A stretch of DNA of 8,268 nt from Bacteroidales bacterium UBA3724. Its GTDB lineage: Bacteria; Bacteroidota; Bacteroidia; Bacteroidales; P3. Below the pieces are notes generated by a model. The model did not search any database, was not told where the DNA came from, and saw nothing but the letters and a program-made list of their open reading frames with translations. The translations under genes were made by a program, and so were the position numbers. Location: contig DFHL01000032.1 of NCBI GenBank assembly GCA_002371315.1, positions 1-8,268 of the forward strand, read 5' to 3'. Positions 4,755-8,268 of this stretch are shown in pieces (within the stretch, counting starts at the first letter, position 1; the number at the start of each line of letters is the position of its first letter).

Positions 4755-5833
4755 CTATTCAATCTTGCTACCACGTATTCCGACTGGGTGCCGATGCGGA
4801 ATTTGGCGCCCCAGATGCCGAGGCCGGAGCTGACATAATAGCGCGTCTTGCCGCGCTGGTGGCTTCCCCACGAGCATTCGTAGAGGGCGTCGGTAATCCA
4901 CGACACGGGCCATATCTGGCCGCGGTGGGTGTGGCCGCTCAGCTGGAAGTCGATGCCGCACTGCTCAGCCTCTTCGAGGTGGTAGGGCTGATGGTCGAGC
5001 AGGATGGTGTATGCCGAATCGTCGATGTCGAACTCTTTCAGCGTTTTGCGCCGCTTGTTGCTGCGGTCGTCGCGACCGATGATGGTTATGCCGTCGACGC
5101 TGACCGCGCTGTCGATCAGCAGGTTGATGCCCGCTTCGCGGTAAAAGCGTTCGGCATCTGGCTCGCCGGCAATGTACTCGTGGTTGCCCAGACAGGCATA
5201 GACGGGAGCTTTGATGCGGCGAAATTCGGCAGCCATATCTTCCTCAATCACAGGACGAAAACTGTAGTCAATGATGTCGCCGGCAATAAGCACCAGGTCG
5301 GGTTTCTCGGCATTGATAAGGTCGACCCAGCGGGCCAGGTCGGCACGCCGGTTGTGGTAGCCGATGTGCAGGTCCGATGCCATCACCAGCGTCAGGGGGC
5401 GTTCCGTGCGGCCGCCGCTGTCGAGGTCGATGGCCACACGCTTCTTGTTGTTGTAGTGGATGCCGGCATAGACAAAGACAATCGCCATCAGCACCGTCAT
5501 CCCGACGCTGGTCGGCAGGCTGTCGTGCAGCATAGTGCGCGGCACCAGGTGCACAAGTCGTCCCAGATCGAGCAGCAGAAAGGCCATAACCGTATAGCAG
5601 AGGATTATAAGCGTCTTGTTGCCAATGTTGTAGACCGCCGAGGCGAGGCCGAGCGGCAGGCGGTTCATCAGTGGCGTGAAGCCCACAAATTCGAGCGCGA
5701 AGCAAAGCAGTCCGATGCCAACCAAAGTCCATTTGGCCCATATCGGCAGCGGCACCACGGCCCAGACGTGCCAGCCCACATAGACAAGCAGCCCGACAAG
5801 AAACAGTATTATAGGAATAAACCGGTATAACAT
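4739..5833 (-). CDS. Membrane-anchored calcineurin-like metallophosphoesterase
   Basis: 364 residues from ATG at 5833. The N-terminal 130 residues hold four hydrophobic spans (about 5-27, 33-52, 72-95, 110-128). A cytosolic-type metallophosphatase domain follows with all the expected metal ligands: SDLHIG (153-158), GDIID (185-189), GNHEY (216-220), His281 in DHQP, and SGHTHRGQ (299-306). This is the YkuE/YaeI-like architecture. Members bind two metal ions and hydrolyse phosphoesters, some acting on lipid-linked substrates; the substrate here is unknown. An upstream in-frame GTG at 5866 falls inside a repeat and would add 11 residues of repeat-derived sequence, so I prefer the ATG. The last five residues (SALMR) and the TAG stop are encoded by the 4737-4754 repeat arm. 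The gene lies 68 bases downstream of tex. Confidence 0.93.
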   Translation of the reverse strand: MLYRFIPIILFLVGLLVYVGWHVWAVVPLPIWAKWTLVGIGLLCFALEFVGFTPLMNRLPLGLASAVYNIGNKTLIILCYTVMAFLLLDLGRLVHLVPRTMLHDSLPTSVGMTVLMAIVFVYAGIHYNNKKRVAIDLDSGGRTERPLTLVMASDLHIGYHNRRADLARWVDLINAEKPDLVLIAGDIIDYSFRPVIEEDMAAEFRRIKAPVYACLGNHEYIAGEPDAERFYREAGINLLIDSAVSVDGITIIGRDDRSNKRRKTLKEFDIDDSAYTILLDHQPYHLEEAEQCGIDFQLSGHTHRGQIWPVSWITDALYECSWGSHQRGKTRYYVSSGLGIWGAKFRIGTQSEYVVARLNSALMR

Positions 5834-5853
5834 AGTTGAAAGTTGAAAGTTGA
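5834..5853. repeat. AGTTGAA heptamer tandem before the phosphoesterase start
   Basis: Nearly three copies of AGTTGAA abut the ATG at 5833; on the mRNA this reads TCAACTTTCAACTTTCAACT. It leaves no Shine-Dalgarno sequence, consistent with Bacteroidetes translation initiation. It appears to be a simple intergenic repeat. Confidence 0.75.
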
Positions 5854-5863
5854 CCGCGTCAGC

Positions 5864-5901
5864 CACTAACGCATTAACGCACTAACGCATTAACGCATTA
5901 A
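5864..5901. repeat. CACTAACGCATTAACG array between tex and the phosphoesterase
   Basis: Two exact 16-base units (5864-5879, 5880-5895) plus CATTAA run up to the base just before the tex stop codon (5904-5902). The unit is the same as in the other two gaps of this gene group. Confidence 0.88.
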
Positions 5902-8028
<2,127 letters not shown>

Positions 8029-8104
8029 TGTATTTCGTCGGTTTTTGCTGTATAGGTTTGATTTATTGTGTGTTGTGTGCATCGTTGCCCGATGCTTCAC
8101 GTTG

Positions 8105-8112
8105 CAAAGATA
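8105..8112 (-). promoter_or_regulatory. Bacteroidetes -7 promoter box upstream of tex
   Basis: On the minus strand TATCTTTG (8112-8105), followed by CAAC, fits TAnnTTTG exactly. The -33 position (about 8132-8135) is a poor match. It gives a leader of about 70 nt before ATG 8028 and is the only promoter-like match I found for the four-gene group. Confidence 0.65.
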
Positions 8113-8208
8113 GCAAATTTTTTGCAACGCCTGCCGAAAAAGCTCAGACAAAGTGCGGTGTGGCACACTGTGACACATTGTGGCCCACAGCGAAACGCCG
8201 TTACGCAA

Positions 8209-8268
8209 TAGATAGGGCTAACTATGGTGAAAATCAGCGCCGTAAGGGTACCTTCTCCGTCATATGTA
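8209..8268. other. Short right-edge stretch, nothing recognised
   Basis: Sixty bases upstream of tex at the window edge. No coding sequence, RNA or repeat could be supported. Confidence 0.4.

Noticed and set aside
4859..5830. 323-codon plus-strand open frame
   Set aside because: Antisense to the metallophosphoesterase, which retains all catalytic motifs; no recognisable domain on this strand.
5834..5866. GTG start for the phosphoesterase, 11 codons upstream
   Set aside because: It lies in the intergenic repeat; the added residues are repeat-derived and the ATG at 5833 directly precedes the first membrane span.
8029..8208. 60-residue N-terminal extension of Tex
   Set aside because: It does not resemble Tex, covers a good -7 promoter box, and the family starts at a MDYANIIA-like sequence, matching ATG at 8028.

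Overview
The window looks like chromosomal DNA of a Bacteroidales bacterium (gut or rumen type; genus not determinable from here). The grounds are two promoters with the Bacteroidetes -7 box TAnnTTTG, weak or absent Shine-Dalgarno sequences, a BspA-like leucine-rich-repeat surface protein with a long Tyr-Asp-Thr stalk, GC-rich genes separated by AT-rich gaps, and repeat families between genes. All five genes I accept lie on the minus strand; the long plus-strand open frames are antisense shadows.

Right half, read right to left: tex (8028-5902), a membrane-anchored metallophosphoesterase (5833-4739), a small winged-helix protein resembling part of AlkZ/YcaQ (4665-4009) and a DUF1905 protein (3859-3578). 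Gaps are 68, 73 and 149 bases. The only promoter-like sequence I see for the group is upstream of tex, so they may be one transcription unit, perhaps ending at a hairpin near 3441-3470. Each of the three gaps holds copies of a 16-base unit (CACTAACGCATTAACG). One copy supplies the stop codon and last five residues of the phosphoesterase.

Middle, 2787-3577: no conventional gene. It holds a composite repeat segment (two 28-base direct repeats around a 33-base tandem triplicate and a large hairpin), an AT-rich stretch, a well-formed Bacteroidetes promoter (3081-3111), and then a leader of about 290 nt. Read on the minus strand, about 210 nt of this leader form a fully nested set of seven Watson-Crick helices. 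A six-base hairpin loop could form a pseudoknot, and one alternative pairing is mutually exclusive with the main fold. I do not recognise it as a known RNA class; it is the most interesting signal here.

Left third, 2786-1: one gene open to the window edge (928 codons visible). It encodes a signal peptide, about 20 nearly identical LRR_5/BspA repeats with two inserted cassettes, a divergent InlB-B-like domain, and a repetitive YDT/HDTTYI stalk. The C-terminus lies outside the window. The picture is a secreted, probably cell-surface protein whose expression may be controlled by the structured leader.
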